Below the pieces are notes generated by a model. It was given only the letters and a program-made list of their open reading frames with translations. It was not told where the DNA came from and searched no databases. Position numbers and translations under genes: made by a program. DNA of 64,000 bases, taken from contig CAJXQC010000005.1 of NCBI GenBank assembly GCA_913058495.1, forward strand, positions 1 to 64,000, read 5' to 3'. The stretch is from an uncultured Balneola sp. (GTDB lineage Bacteria; Bacteroidota; Rhodothermia; Balneolales; Balneolaceae). Positions within the stretch are counted from its first letter, which is position 1, and each line of letters begins with the position of its first letter. Below are positions 8,789-18,264 of the stretch, in pieces.

Positions 8789-11700
8789 TTGCCAATAACA
8801 AAAACATTAACAGTTACCAACGACTTTAACAGTATCGGAGTATCACTTGCTTCGGCTGAGACAATTTTGTCACGTTCACACGGTGAAGTCTTAACGCCAG
8901 AAACGATAAACTACAGAACCTTTAAGCCGGAGATGGACGGTCTTTTCTGTGAAAAGATCTTTGGACCGGTTAAAGATTATGAGTGCCATTGCGGTAAATA
9001 CAAGCGTATTCGCTACAAAGGTATTATATGTGATCGTTGCGGTGTTGAAGTAACAAGAAAAGCTGTTCGTCGTGAGCGAATGGGTCATATTACCCTAACC
9101 GTTCCTGTTGTACACATTTGGTATTTCAAATCGTTGCCAAATAAGATTGCATACTTATTAGGTATGTCTTCTAAGAATTTGGACCGTATTGTTTATTACG
9201 AAACTTTCGTGATCATCAATCCTGGTGTTGCCCGTGATTTGGGTTATGCTAAAGGTGATATGATCTCTGAAGAAGAGAAATACGATATTCTTGATCAGCT
9301 TCCGGAAGATAATTATGAACTTGATAACGATAATGAAGACAAGTTCATAGTTAAGGAAGGAGCCGATGCACTAGCTGCAATGCTTGCCGATCTTGATCTT
9401 GATGAACTTGCTTACCAATTGCGCTATGAAGTGAAGCATGAGACTTCGCAGATGCGTAAGAAAAAGAAACTAAAACGCCTTCAGGTTATTGAGTCTTTCC
9501 GTGCTGCTGCAGAGCACACAGAAAACAAGCCTGAGTGGATGTGCCAGAGTGTGATTCCGGTAATTCCACCAGAATTAAGACCTCTTGTACCTCTTGAAGG
9601 TGGTAGATTTGCTACTTCTGATCTTAACGATCTATACAGAAGAGTGATCATCAGAAACAACCGTTTGAAGAGATTGATGGACATTAAAGCTCCTGATGTA
9701 ATCCTTCGTAACGAGAAGCGTATGCTTCAGGAAGCGGTTGATTCATTATATGACAACTCTAGAAAGTCAAACGCAGTAAGAAACAACAATCGTCCGCTAA
9801 AATCTCTTAGCGACATGTTGAAAGGTAAGAGCGGTCGTTTCCGTCAAAACCTTCTTGGTAAGCGTGTTGATTATTCAGGTCGTTCTGTAATTGTGGTAGG
9901 TCCGGAACTCAAAATGCATGAGTGTGGCCTTCCAAAAGAAATGGCAGTAGAGCTTTACAAACCATTTATTATTCGTCGTTTGATCGAACGCGGTTATGTA
10001 AAAACCGTTAAGAGTGCGAAGAAAGTAGTTGACCGCAGAGATGCGGTGGTTTGGGAAGTTCTTGAAAATGTAATTGATGGACATCCGGTAATGCTTAACC
10101 GTGCTCCAACGCTTCACCGTTTAGGTATTCAAGCGTTTCAGCCGGTGCTTATCGAGGAAAAAGCGATTCGTCTTCACCCACTAGCGTGTACGGCATTCAA
10201 CGCCGATTTCGATGGTGACCAGATGGCAGTTCACTTACCTCTTAGCCACGATGCAGTGCTTGAAGCTTCTGTATTGATGCTTGGTTCTCATAACATTATG
10301 AGTCCTGCAAGTGGTGGACCTATTGCAGTTCCTTCTCAGGATATGATCCTGGGTCTTTACTTCCTTACTAAGCCTGCAAATGGTAAGAAAGGTGAAGGAA
10401 AGACTTTCTCAGATATGGATGAAGTTCTTGTCGCTTTTGATCAGGGACAGATCAATCTGCATGCAAAAATTAATGTTCGTGTTGATGTAGTCAACGAAGA
10501 AGGCGAAACTGTAAAAGAAGTTGTTAAAACCTCTACAGGACGTGTGATCTTCAATCAGATTGTACCTGAAGAAATCGGGTTCATGAACAAAACTCTTGGT
10601 AAAAAAGAGCTTAGAGTTCTGATTGGTGATATCCATTCTATTGTTGGAACTTCACGTTGCGCTGCATTCCTTGATGAAATGAAAAAACTAGGTTATGAAA
10701 ATGCCACTCTTGGTGGACTTTCATTCAGCCTTGATGATATCATCATCCCGGATGCTAAAGCAAAATTAATTGATGGAGCCAAAGATGAAGTAACTGACAT
10801 TCAAGGTCGTTACGAAATGGGTTTCATTACAGATAATGAACGCTACAATCAGGTAATTGATAAGTGGACAAGTACTACAAACCGAGTTTCTGAAACTCTA
10901 TTCACGGCTCTTCAAGAAGATCGTGAAGGTTTCAACCCGGTATATATGATGGCTGACTCCGGAGCCCGTGGTTCTAAAGAACAGATCCGTCAGTTAGGTG
11001 GTATGCGTGGTTTGATGGCTAAGCCTCAAAAGAGTTCAATGCAGCAGGGTAACGAAGTAATTGAGAATCCGATTCTTTCTTCTTTCAAAGAGGGACTTTC
11101 GGTACTTGAGTACTTTATCTCTACTCACGGTGCTCGTAAAGGTCTTGCCGATACCGCACTTAAAACTGCTGATGCAGGTTACTTGACTCGACGTCTTGTT
11201 GACGTTTCTCAGGATGTGATCATTACTGAAGATGACTGTGGTACACTTCGTGGTATCAAGATGTCAGCTCTTAAGGATAATGAAGATATCATCGAAAGAT
11301 TGGAAGATCGTATTATCGGTCGTTTCTCTCTGCATGATATTCATGATCCGATCACAGATGATCTTATCTGCGAAGCAAACCAGATGATCGATGAAGGAGT
11401 AGCTAAGAAAATTGCTGAAACTTCTATTGAAGAAGTAGATATCCGTTCGGTACTTACTTGTGAAACCGGTCGTGGTGTTTGTGCAAAATGTTATGGTCGT
11501 GACTTAGCTCGCGGAACAGTTGTTGAGAAAGGTGAGGCCGTTGGTGTTATCGCTGCTCAGTCAATTGGTGAGCCTGGTACACAGCTTACACTTCGTACGT
11601 TCCACGTTGGTGGTACAGCTTCTCGTCTTGAGGCAGATTCACAACACAAAACTAAATTCGACGGTAAAGTTGAATTCGAAAATGTTCGTGTTGTAGAATA

Positions 11701-13090
11701 CAATGATGGCGAAGAAGAGCACAACATTGTGTTGAGCCGTGCAGGTGAATTGAAAATTGTAAATGATGAAGGTCAGGTCCTTATCAGCTATAACGTGCCT
11801 TATGGTAGCGAGATGATGGTTGAAGAAGGCGACATGGTTCCAAAAGGAGCTCAGCTCTGTAAATGGGATCCATACAACGCACTGATCTTCTCTGAAATTG
11901 ATGGTACCGTTGAGTACAAAGATATTATTGATGGGGTTACTTCTACTGATGATACTGATGCTCAAACAGGTCACCGTGAAAAAGTTATTACTGATTCCAA
12001 GGACAGATCTCTTGTACCAACACTAGTTGTTAAAGGTGCAAAAGATGTGATTCGCGAAAGTACTCTTCCTGTTGATACTCACGTAGCTATAGACAACGGA
12101 GAGAAAGTTTCTGCAGGTCAGGTAATCGCTAAGATTCCTAGAGCAGCATCTAAATCTAAAGATATTACAGCGGGTCTTCCTCGTGTAACTGAGCTTTTTG
12201 AAGCTCGTTCGCCAAGTGAGCCGGCAGTAGTTTCTGAGATTGATGGTATTGTTGAAATGGGAGGCCGTAAGCGTGGTTCTCAGGAAGTATTTGTTAAATC
12301 AAAAGACGGTACTGATGAGAAGAAGTACTTGATCTCTTTGAGCAAGCATATTCTTGTACAAACCAACGACTTTGTGAAAGCAGGTCAGCCATTATCTGAT
12401 GGAACTATTCCCGCACAGGACATTCTAAACATTCTTGGACCATACGCTGTACAATCGTACTTAGTGAATGAGATTCAGGAAGTTTACCGTCTACAGGGTG
12501 TGAAGATCAATGATAAGCACATCGAGGTTATTGTAAGCACGATGATGCAGAAAGTTGAGATCACTGATCCGGGCGATACAATGTTCTTGGAAGGCGATAA
12601 AGTTGATCGTTTTGAAGTTAATACCAGAAATGATGAATTGATCGGTAAGTTTGTTGTAACCGAAGAAGGTGGCAGTGAGCTTAAAAAAGGAAAGATCCTT
12701 GATCGTCGTCAGGTAAGAGACATCAACAACGAATTGATCAAAGAAGGCAAAGAAGAGATCCAAACTCGTGAAGCTGAACCTGCAATTTCTCGTCCAATTC
12801 TATTGGGTATTACGAGAGCTGCACTTTCTACTGAAAGTTGGTTATCAGCTGCTTCTTTCCAGGAAACGACGAAGGTTCTTACTCAGGCTTCTATTGAAGC
12901 TAAGAAAGATTTCTTACGTGGACTGAAAGAAAACGTAGTTGTTGGACACAAAGTACCAGCCGGTACCGGTCTTCGTGAGTACAATGATCTTATCGTTGGA
13001 CCTACTGAGGAAGTTGATGAAAGTGATGCAGAAGTTGCAGAGATATTTGAAACTCTGGGCGGAAGCGATGAGGAGAAAACAGAAGCTTAG
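8789..13090 (+). CDS. rpoC: DNA-directed RNA polymerase subunit beta'
   Basis: This is the largest polymerase subunit, with 1433 residues. TTG at 8789 is the start, with GGAGG at 8777-8781 at 7 nt spacing. The N-terminal zinc site CHCG...CDRCG is at about residues 66-85. The catalytic magnesium loop [10 protein letters not shown] begins at residue 471. The second zinc cluster includes [11 protein letters not shown] at about 891-901. The bridge and trigger region MADSGARGS is present. The acidic C-terminal tail ends before a strong terminator. Confidence 0.99.
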   Translation: MPITKTLTVTNDFNSIGVSLASAETILSRSHGEVLTPETINYRTFKPEMDGLFCEKIFGPVKDYECHCGKYKRIRYKGIICDRCGVEVTRKAVRRERMGHITLTVPVVHIWYFKSLPNKIAYLLGMSSKNLDRIVYYETFVIINPGVARDLGYAKGDMISEEEKYDILDQLPEDNYELDNDNEDKFIVKEGADALAAMLADLDLDELAYQLRYEVKHETSQMRKKKKLKRLQVIESFRAAAEHTENKPEWMCQSVIPVIPPELRPLVPLEGGRFATSDLNDLYRRVIIRNNRLKRLMDIKAPDVILRNEKRMLQEAVDSLYDNSRKSNAVRNNNRPLKSLSDMLKGKSGRFRQNLLGKRVDYSGRSVIVVGPELKMHECGLPKEMAVELYKPFIIRRLIERGYVKTVKSAKKVVDRRDAVVWEVLENVIDGHPVMLNRAPTLHRLGIQAFQPVLIEEKAIRLHPLACTAFNADFDGDQMAVHLPLSHDAVLEASVLMLGSHNIMSPASGGPIAVPSQDMILGLYFLTKPANGKKGEGKTFSDMDEVLVAFDQGQINLHAKINVRVDVVNEEGETVKEVVKTSTGRVIFNQIVPEEIGFMNKTLGKKELRVLIGDIHSIVGTSRCAAFLDEMKKLGYENATLGGLSFSLDDIIIPDAKAKLIDGAKDEVTDIQGRYEMGFITDNERYNQVIDKWTSTTNRVSETLFTALQEDREGFNPVYMMADSGARGSKEQIRQLGGMRGLMAKPQKSSMQQGNEVIENPILSSFKEGLSVLEYFISTHGARKGLADTALKTADAGYLTRRLVDVSQDVIITEDDCGTLRGIKMSALKDNEDIIERLEDRIIGRFSLHDIHDPITDDLICEANQMIDEGVAKKIAETSIEEVDIRSVLTCETGRGVCAKCYGRDLARGTVVEKGEAVGVIAAQSIGEPGTQLTLRTFHVGGTASRLEADSQHKTKFDGKVEFENVRVVEYNDGEEEHNIVLSRAGELKIVNDEGQVLISYNVPYGSEMMVEEGDMVPKGAQLCKWDPYNALIFSEIDGTVEYKDIIDGVTSTDDTDAQTGHREKVITDSKDRSLVPTLVVKGAKDVIRESTLPVDTHVAIDNGEKVSAGQVIAKIPRAASKSKDITAGLPRVTELFEARSPSEPAVVSEIDGIVEMGGRKRGSQEVFVKSKDGTDEKKYLISLSKHILVQTNDFVKAGQPLSDGTIPAQDILNILGPYAVQSYLVNEIQEVYRLQGVKINDKHIEVIVSTMMQKVEITDPGDTMFLEGDKVDRFEVNTRNDELIGKFVVTEEGGSELKKGKILDRRQVRDINNELIKEGKEEIQTREAEPAISRPILLGITRAALSTESWLSAASFQETTKVLTQASIEAKKDFLRGLKENVVVGHKVPAGTGLREYNDLIVGPTEEVDESDAEVAEIFETLGGSDEEKTEA

Positions 13091-13126
13091 GCTTTCTCCG
13101 ATTAACTTTTATCTAAGATAAATTGA

Positions 13127-13157
13127 AAAGCCCCTTCAGAAATGGAGGGGCTTTTTT
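13127..13157 (+). terminator. rpoC intrinsic terminator
   Basis: CCCCTTC (13131-13137) pairs with GGAGGGG (13144-13150), extended by AAAG/CTTT pairs, and is followed by a T6 run. This ends the rplK-rpoC operon. Because the stem is flanked by A and T runs it could also act on the convergent minus-strand gene. Confidence 0.88.
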
Positions 13158-13227
13158 GGTTTCACTTTCTAAACCCTCTTTCTTTAATAATTTCATTTTC
13201 CTTAATAACACTTGGTTATTTTTAAAA

Positions 13228-14259
13228 TTACCAGTTCAACTTAGCAATTTTATTAGGTCCTGCAAGCCAGGCAGATTTTCCATCAGGGGTAAAACGAATT
13301 GTATAAAAAGATTCTTCGCTGATTTTTTTCCAATTCAACCCTCCGTCTTTTGAATAAGAAATACCAGGCGTTCCAACAGCGATTAGTTCTTTACCATTAC
13401 TTCCGGGGATATATCTTACTGAAGACCGATAAGATGGGCCTTCTCCATTGGCAATAAGTGTCCAGGTTTTACCCCCATCTTTGGTAATAGCTTTGTTCTC
13501 CTTGTTCTTATTTTTCTGATTCCAGTCTCCACCAACTATTATTCCATTTTGTGAATCATAAAAATGGCTTGAGAAAATCCCGGTCATTTGACCTCCCTGA
13601 ACGATTGGAGTATTATATACTCGCCATGTTTCTCCTTTATTTTCACTATGAAAAACCCGTGCTCTTGTTCCTCCTGAAACCAGCCAAACGTTATCTCCGA
13701 CAATATTAACATTAGAATTACTTGCTGCAAATCCTGCTTCTCCGTTTACTACGATGGGAAGAGAGTCACAGGAAATTTTCCTCCAGTTATAACCACTATT
13801 TTCGGTAATTAGTACAGAAAGGCAATCCCCAATTGGATCTCCCACGGCTACTCCAAATCCGTTTTTTGAAATAGTCATAGCATTGTAGAAAGCTGTAGGA
13901 TTATCTTCCTTATAAACCAATTTCCAATTTTTTTCATTTTCAGTACTTTTATATAACAAGGCGGGCGAGGCTATACTCAGGACGAAAACTGCACTATCTG
14001 TTACAGCGATGGATCGAAACTCAGGTCTTAAGGTATCATAGCTAATCGTGTCAATCTCAAAAGATAAACCTTCGGTTTTGGTGAACCCAACCTGACCATT
14101 TGACCCAGCAAACCACATTGTTTTTTTATCAATAGCTTCGATGGCTCGAATGCTAATGTCGGGTATTTCAAAATTAGTAATTTGGAAATCTAACTCTTTA
14201 TCCCGGGAACAATATGAGGTTGCCACTAAGATCAAAGTGAGAAAGAAAAAAGCTTTCAT
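13228..14259 (-). CDS. exported BNR/YCF48-like beta-propeller protein
   Basis: The ATG at 14259 is chosen because it opens a typical export signal, MKAFFFLTLILVATSYC, while the longer reading from 14286 puts charged residues in front. A Cys after the hydrophobic stretch suggests a lipoprotein, but the Y before it is unusual for a lipobox. The mature 320-residue part has repeated propeller signatures such as SENKGETWRVY, TKDGGKTWTLI and SKDGGLNWKKI, the Asp-box (BNR) pattern shared with sialidases and the YCF48 photosystem assembly factor. The substrate is unknown. No catalytic sialidase residues can be claimed. Confidence 0.75.
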   Translation of the reverse strand: MKAFFFLTLILVATSYCSRDKELDFQITNFEIPDISIRAIEAIDKKTMWFAGSNGQVGFTKTEGLSFEIDTISYDTLRPEFRSIAVTDSAVFVLSIASPALLYKSTENEKNWKLVYKEDNPTAFYNAMTISKNGFGVAVGDPIGDCLSVLITENSGYNWRKISCDSLPIVVNGEAGFAASNSNVNIVGDNVWLVSGGTRARVFHSENKGETWRVYNTPIVQGGQMTGIFSSHFYDSQNGIIVGGDWNQKNKNKENKAITKDGGKTWTLIANGEGPSYRSSVRYIPGSNGKELIAVGTPGISYSKDGGLNWKKISEESFYTIRFTPDGKSAWLAGPNKIAKLNW

Positions 14260-14348
14260 TGGTAGATGGTTATTATCGAATAACAATATCAGTGTGCATA
14301 TTGTTAGTTAAAGATAAGGTAAAGCAATTTCCCTTAGCTCAAAAAAAC

Positions 14349-16460
14349 TTAGTGAAATTTCTTCCCATCTTTAGCTTTATCCATCAAAATTGATGCTGGT
14401 TTGAATCTTGGGCCAAATTCTTCAGCAAAGCCATTTAGTTTTTTGACAATTGTATCGGATCCTAAATGATCAATGTACCTGAAAGGACCACCAAGGAAAG
14501 GAGGGAATCCTAAGCCTAAAATCGCTCCAAGATCTCCATCAGTTGCCGATTTAAGAATCCCTTCTTCCAGACAATATGCAGCTTCATTTATCATGGTTAA
14601 TGCCATTCGGAGCTGTGCGGTTTCCATATCAGGATTTGTTCTGTTAGTACCATCGAAGTATTTATAGATTCCCGTATTCACCTCTTTTTTCTTTCCTTCA
14701 GAATATGAATACATCCCTTTTTTGTTCTTTCGACCTAGATAGCCGGCGTCAACCAGTTCCTGAGCTTTTTCAGAAGATCTTGCTCCTCTTTTATCAAACA
14801 TCGGCTTCATTGTTTCTCCAACATGAGCGCCAACATCAAATCCAACTTCATCTAAAAGAGCCATTGGGCCAACGGGGTATCCAAACTGTTTCATGGCTTT
14901 GTCCAGAAATTCAATGGATGCACCTTCTTCAAGTAAAAGCAAAGCTTCATTCATAAATGGAGCTAAGATTCTGGTGGTATAAAATCCTGGTCCATCATTT
15001 ACAACGATGACGGTCTTTCCCTGCTTTACACCTACTTCATAAGCAGTGGCGGTAACCCAATCTGCAGTTTGTTCAGTAGTAATGATCTCCAGAAGTGGCA
15101 TTTTCTGCACCGGAGAGAAATAGTGCATGCCGATAACGTTTTCCGGATGTGATGATGCTTTTGCGATTTCAGAAATCGGAAGCGATGAAGTATTAGAAGC
15201 AAAAATTGTATCATCAGAAGTTGCTTCTTCCACTTCTTTTATGATTTTATGTTTCAGATTCAGATCTTCAAACACAGCTTCTATAACAAGGCCCACTCCA
15301 TCAAAACCTGCATATGAATCTACACCGGTAACCCGGCTGGCAATTTCATCTCTTTCAAACTTAGTGATGATCCTTTTTTTCGATTTTTTATTCAGATCTT
15401 CCCAGATACCCTGTTCGCCTTTTGATGCGGATTCTAGATCACGATCTTTCAGCAGGACCGAGTACTTGCCCTTGTTAATACTTACATCAGCAATTCCCGA
15501 CCCCATTAAACCTGCTCCAAGAACACCGATCTTGTCAACAGGTTTTATCAGATCCTTGTAAGGATTTTTCTTGGCGTTGTTCATAGCAAAAAACAGATTC
15601 ACCAAAGCTCTGGATTCATGAGTTGCTCCCAGTTCACCAAAGAGTTTAGCTTCATTCAGTAAGCCTTTTTCTTTGCCGTGCTTGTAGCCATATTCAACAG
15701 CATCTAAGATCTTTTCAGGAGCAGGATAATTTCCCTTTGTTTGGGCGAGTGTTTGTTTAAGAGCCTGTGAAAAAACGATCTTACGTCCGAGGCCATTACC
15801 CTCGATCATTTTTTCCATAGAAGTTCTTTTATCTGTTCGTTCAAACTTACCTGATGAAACTTTGTAAACAGCTTTTATGGCAGCTTCTTCCAGAGCATCT
15901 TTATGAACAAGCTCATCCACTAATCCCATTTTATAAGCTTGACGGGCATAAATATTTTTTCCTGTTAACATATAATTCAGTGACTTCTGAATACCGATCA
16001 ATCTTGGGAGACGTTGAGTTCCTCCTGTTCCGGGAAGAATGCCCAGTTTCACTTCAGGCAGGGCCATTATGGTTTTGGAATGTCCGGAGGCAATTCGATA
16101 ATGACAAGCCAAAGAAAGCTCCAGACCGCCTCCCATACAACTTCCATGTATTGCCACCGCTATTGGTTTTGAAGAGCTCTCAACTCTGTTTAAGATCGTA
16201 TGCCCATCTAGACTTAATTGCTCTATCTCTTCAGCTGTTTCCCGGGCTTTGAACATTTCGATATCAGCACCGGCAATAAAGTTATTTTCTTTACCGCTGA
16301 TAAGAACAGCCCCTTTAAGTGATGCATCGGATTCAAGATCATCAAGAAAACTTGCAAACTGATCCATCATAGCTTCGTTAAGCGTATTTACTTTTTCTCC
16401 AGGCTGATTTAAAGTAATGACAGCAACATTTTCTTTTTTTGTGATGTTTAAGTAGCTCAT
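14349..16460 (-). CDS. fadJ: 3-hydroxyacyl-CoA dehydrogenase / enoyl-CoA hydratase (FadJ-like alpha subunit)
   Basis: This bifunctional enzyme performs the hydration and dehydrogenation steps of fatty acid beta-oxidation. The 703-residue protein has an N-terminal crotonase domain (about 1-190) with the oxyanion motif IAGADIEMF and the Glu-bearing GGGLELSLACHYR and EVKLGILPGTGGTQR segments. The NAD-binding motif GVLGAGLMGSGIA starts near residue 310, and the dehydrogenase motif IGMHYFSPV carries the catalytic His. The two C-terminal dehydrogenase lobes are complete. The thiolase partner is encoded 104 nt upstream on the same strand. The symbol is by family; fadB/fadJ assignment is not certain. 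Confidence 0.93.
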   Translation of the reverse strand: MSYLNITKKENVAVITLNQPGEKVNTLNEAMMDQFASFLDDLESDASLKGAVLISGKENNFIAGADIEMFKARETAEEIEQLSLDGHTILNRVESSSKPIAVAIHGSCMGGGLELSLACHYRIASGHSKTIMALPEVKLGILPGTGGTQRLPRLIGIQKSLNYMLTGKNIYARQAYKMGLVDELVHKDALEEAAIKAVYKVSSGKFERTDKRTSMEKMIEGNGLGRKIVFSQALKQTLAQTKGNYPAPEKILDAVEYGYKHGKEKGLLNEAKLFGELGATHESRALVNLFFAMNNAKKNPYKDLIKPVDKIGVLGAGLMGSGIADVSINKGKYSVLLKDRDLESASKGEQGIWEDLNKKSKKRIITKFERDEIASRVTGVDSYAGFDGVGLVIEAVFEDLNLKHKIIKEVEEATSDDTIFASNTSSLPISEIAKASSHPENVIGMHYFSPVQKMPLLEIITTEQTADWVTATAYEVGVKQGKTVIVVNDGPGFYTTRILAPFMNEALLLLEEGASIEFLDKAMKQFGYPVGPMALLDEVGFDVGAHVGETMKPMFDKRGARSSEKAQELVDAGYLGRKNKKGMYSYSEGKKKEVNTGIYKYFDGTNRTNPDMETAQLRMALTMINEAAYCLEEGILKSATDGDLGAILGLGFPPFLGGPFRYIDHLGSDTIVKKLNGFAEEFGPRFKPASILMDKAKDGKKFH

Positions 16461-16564
16461 AACTAAATATTAGAATGTAAATAAAACCTATTGCTCAATT
16501 CCTTCTATGTAAAGAGAAGCTCAGGAATTAATTTCTTGTGATTTGAAAAATTGATCATTGTCAT

Positions 16565-17911
16565 TTATCCTTGATATTTCTCAAGGATCATTGCATGTCC
16601 TTGTCCACCTGCGGCACAAGCGGTAACCAAAGCATATTTTCCCCCTTCATGATGAAGACGATTAGCAGCGGTTGTGACAAGCCTGACTCCGGTAGCACCA
16701 AAAGGATGTCCTAATGAAAGAGAACCGCCCATAGTGTTAATTTTATCCATTGGAATCAGTCCAACTTTGGAGTCTCTGTTTAAAGACTCTTTAGCAAAAT
16801 TCTCAGAATCCAATGCTGCCAATACGGCCAAAACCTGACCGGCAAAGGCTTCATGAATTTCAAAAACGTCAATATCTTCAAGTTTAAGATTCATTTGATC
16901 CAACACTTTTGGCGTTGCATAAGCCGGACCGAGTAGCAATTCATCTTTAGGATCCTGAGATACAAAATTATATTCTCTCAAATACGCTTTTGGTTTTAGG
17001 CCAAGCGCTAACGCAGTTTGTTCCTCCATTATAAAAGAAGCAGATGCGCCATCCGTTAAAAAAGAAGCATTTCCGGCTGTAATAGTTCCGTGAGGTTTTA
17101 TAAAAGCAGGTTTTAACTTTGCCAGTTTTTCAATCGAAGTGTCTGAACGAAATCCATTGTCATTATTAACAACGGAGAATTTAGGTGGAACCTTTACAGG
17201 AAAGATTTCATCATCGAGCAAACCCTCTTGCGTGGCTTTTGCAGCTAAATGGTGTGAGCGCATTGCAAATTCATCCTGATCTTTACGTGAGACTCCAAAT
17301 CTTGCTGCCATTCGGTCTGCACTTTTGCCCATTGTTTCTCCGGTAGAAAACTCAGCAATAGCAGGTAGTTCAGGGAGCAGGTCTTTGGGACGAAGTCCTT
17401 TTAAGAATTTCAGAAAATCTAAAGGGGACTTGTACTTTCGGGCTTCCAGTACTTTTTGCCGAAATTTTTTCTTAAACCGAACCGGAATGTCTGACATCGT
17501 TTCCGTTCCTCCGGCTAAAATGATCTTGGCTTGTCCCGATCTTATTAGGTCAACTCCACTGGCCACAGCTTGATTGGAAGAAATACAAGCCAATGCTATT
17601 GTAAACGCGGGGACTGTGTTGGGTATGCCTGCTCCCAAAGCACTTTCTCTGGCCACATTACTAGTGCGAACTTCTTGGATTACATTCCCCATAATGACCC
17701 GGTCGATGCTCGAAGGATCTACACTGTTACGTGCTAATAGACCCTGAATGGCATAACGACCGAGGTCATAAGCAATAAGATCGTTGTAATCTGTACCTGA
17801 TTTTAAAAAGGGAGTTCTGATTCCGTCAACCAGCACCGCAGTAAAAGGATAATCTTTCAAAATAGTTGGATTTATTTCAGCTTTCAGCCATAAGTTAACA
17901 GTGTTAACCAA
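16565..17911 (-). CDS. fadI: acetyl-CoA C-acyltransferase (FadI-like thiolase)
   Basis: This thiolase performs the last step of beta-oxidation, cleaving 3-ketoacyl-CoA to acetyl-CoA. The 448-residue reading has the nucleophilic Cys109 in ALACISSNQ, EIHEAFAGQ with the active His, NTMGGSLSLGHPFGATG, and the second catalytic Cys near 432 in TACAAGGQGH. The start is uncertain. TTG at 17911 gives the longest form; TTG at 17860 would begin MKDYPFTAVLVDGIRTPF, closer to the usual thiolase N-terminus. It forms a trifunctional-type complex gene pair with the downstream FadJ-like gene. Confidence 0.92.
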   Translation of the reverse strand: MVNTVNLWLKAEINPTILKDYPFTAVLVDGIRTPFLKSGTDYNDLIAYDLGRYAIQGLLARNSVDPSSIDRVIMGNVIQEVRTSNVARESALGAGIPNTVPAFTIALACISSNQAVASGVDLIRSGQAKIILAGGTETMSDIPVRFKKKFRQKVLEARKYKSPLDFLKFLKGLRPKDLLPELPAIAEFSTGETMGKSADRMAARFGVSRKDQDEFAMRSHHLAAKATQEGLLDDEIFPVKVPPKFSVVNNDNGFRSDTSIEKLAKLKPAFIKPHGTITAGNASFLTDGASASFIMEEQTALALGLKPKAYLREYNFVSQDPKDELLLGPAYATPKVLDQMNLKLEDIDVFEIHEAFAGQVLAVLAALDSENFAKESLNRDSKVGLIPMDKINTMGGSLSLGHPFGATGVRLVTTAANRLHHEGGKYALVTACAAGGQGHAMILEKYQG

Positions 17912-17937
17912 ATAATCAATATTTGTTGAAATATTTC

Positions 17938-17968
17938 TTTGTCTGCATTGTAAATGTTCATATATTTG
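17938..17968 (+). promoter_or_regulatory. Bacteroidota-type promoter of tRNA-Val
   Basis: TTTG (17938-17941), a 19 nt spacer and TATATTTG (17961-17968) match the -33/-7 consensus TTTG-N19-TAnnTTTG known for the primary sigma factor of Bacteroidota. Transcription would begin near 17975, a few nt before tRNA-Val at 17981. Confidence 0.75.
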
Positions 17969-17980
17969 TCGCCCTTGTTA

Positions 17981-18058
17981 GGGCGATTAGCTCAGTTGGT
18001 TTAGAGCACCTCGTTTACACCGAGGGGGTCGGGGGTTCGAGTCCCTCATCGCCCACCA
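17981..18058 (+). tRNA. tRNA-Val (UAC), with encoded CCA
   Basis: The acceptor strands GGGCGAT and ATCGCCC pair, with discriminator A at 18055. The anticodon loop TTTACAC gives TAC, reading valine. Positions 18056-18058 are CCA, so this tRNA encodes its own 3' end, unlike the other four tRNAs in the window. Confidence 0.96.
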
Positions 18059-18086
18059 TTTGTTTAAATGACAAATATCAAATTCC

Positions 18087-18125
18087 AAAAGCCACATTGA
18101 TTTCGAAACAATGTGGCTTTTTTTG
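18087..18125 (+). terminator. tRNA-Val terminator
   Basis: AAAAGCCACATTG (18087-18099) pairs perfectly with CAATGTGGCTTTT (18109-18121), a 13 bp stem with a 9 nt loop and a T run. It is a strong intrinsic terminator of the single-gene tRNA unit. Confidence 0.92.
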
Positions 18126-18264
18126 TTTTATAGCAATGTTTAGTAGCAGCCCCTCTTTCGTTAAAGAAAACAAACATGTTTAAAGAAACATTAATGGTTG
18201 ATATGGTAATTATGACTAAATTGATGTAATGTAGTATAACTATTAATCCTGCTCAGAAATCAGT

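Noticed and set aside
15127-15561. 144-codon plus-strand frame inside the FadJ-like gene
   Set aside because: Antisense to well-conserved dehydrogenase sequence; no recognisable motif.
18126-18264. Possible promoter elements before the GAF/PAS kinase
   Set aside because: Several AT-rich TA-containing segments occur but none has both boxes of the TTTG-N19-TAnnTTTG pattern.
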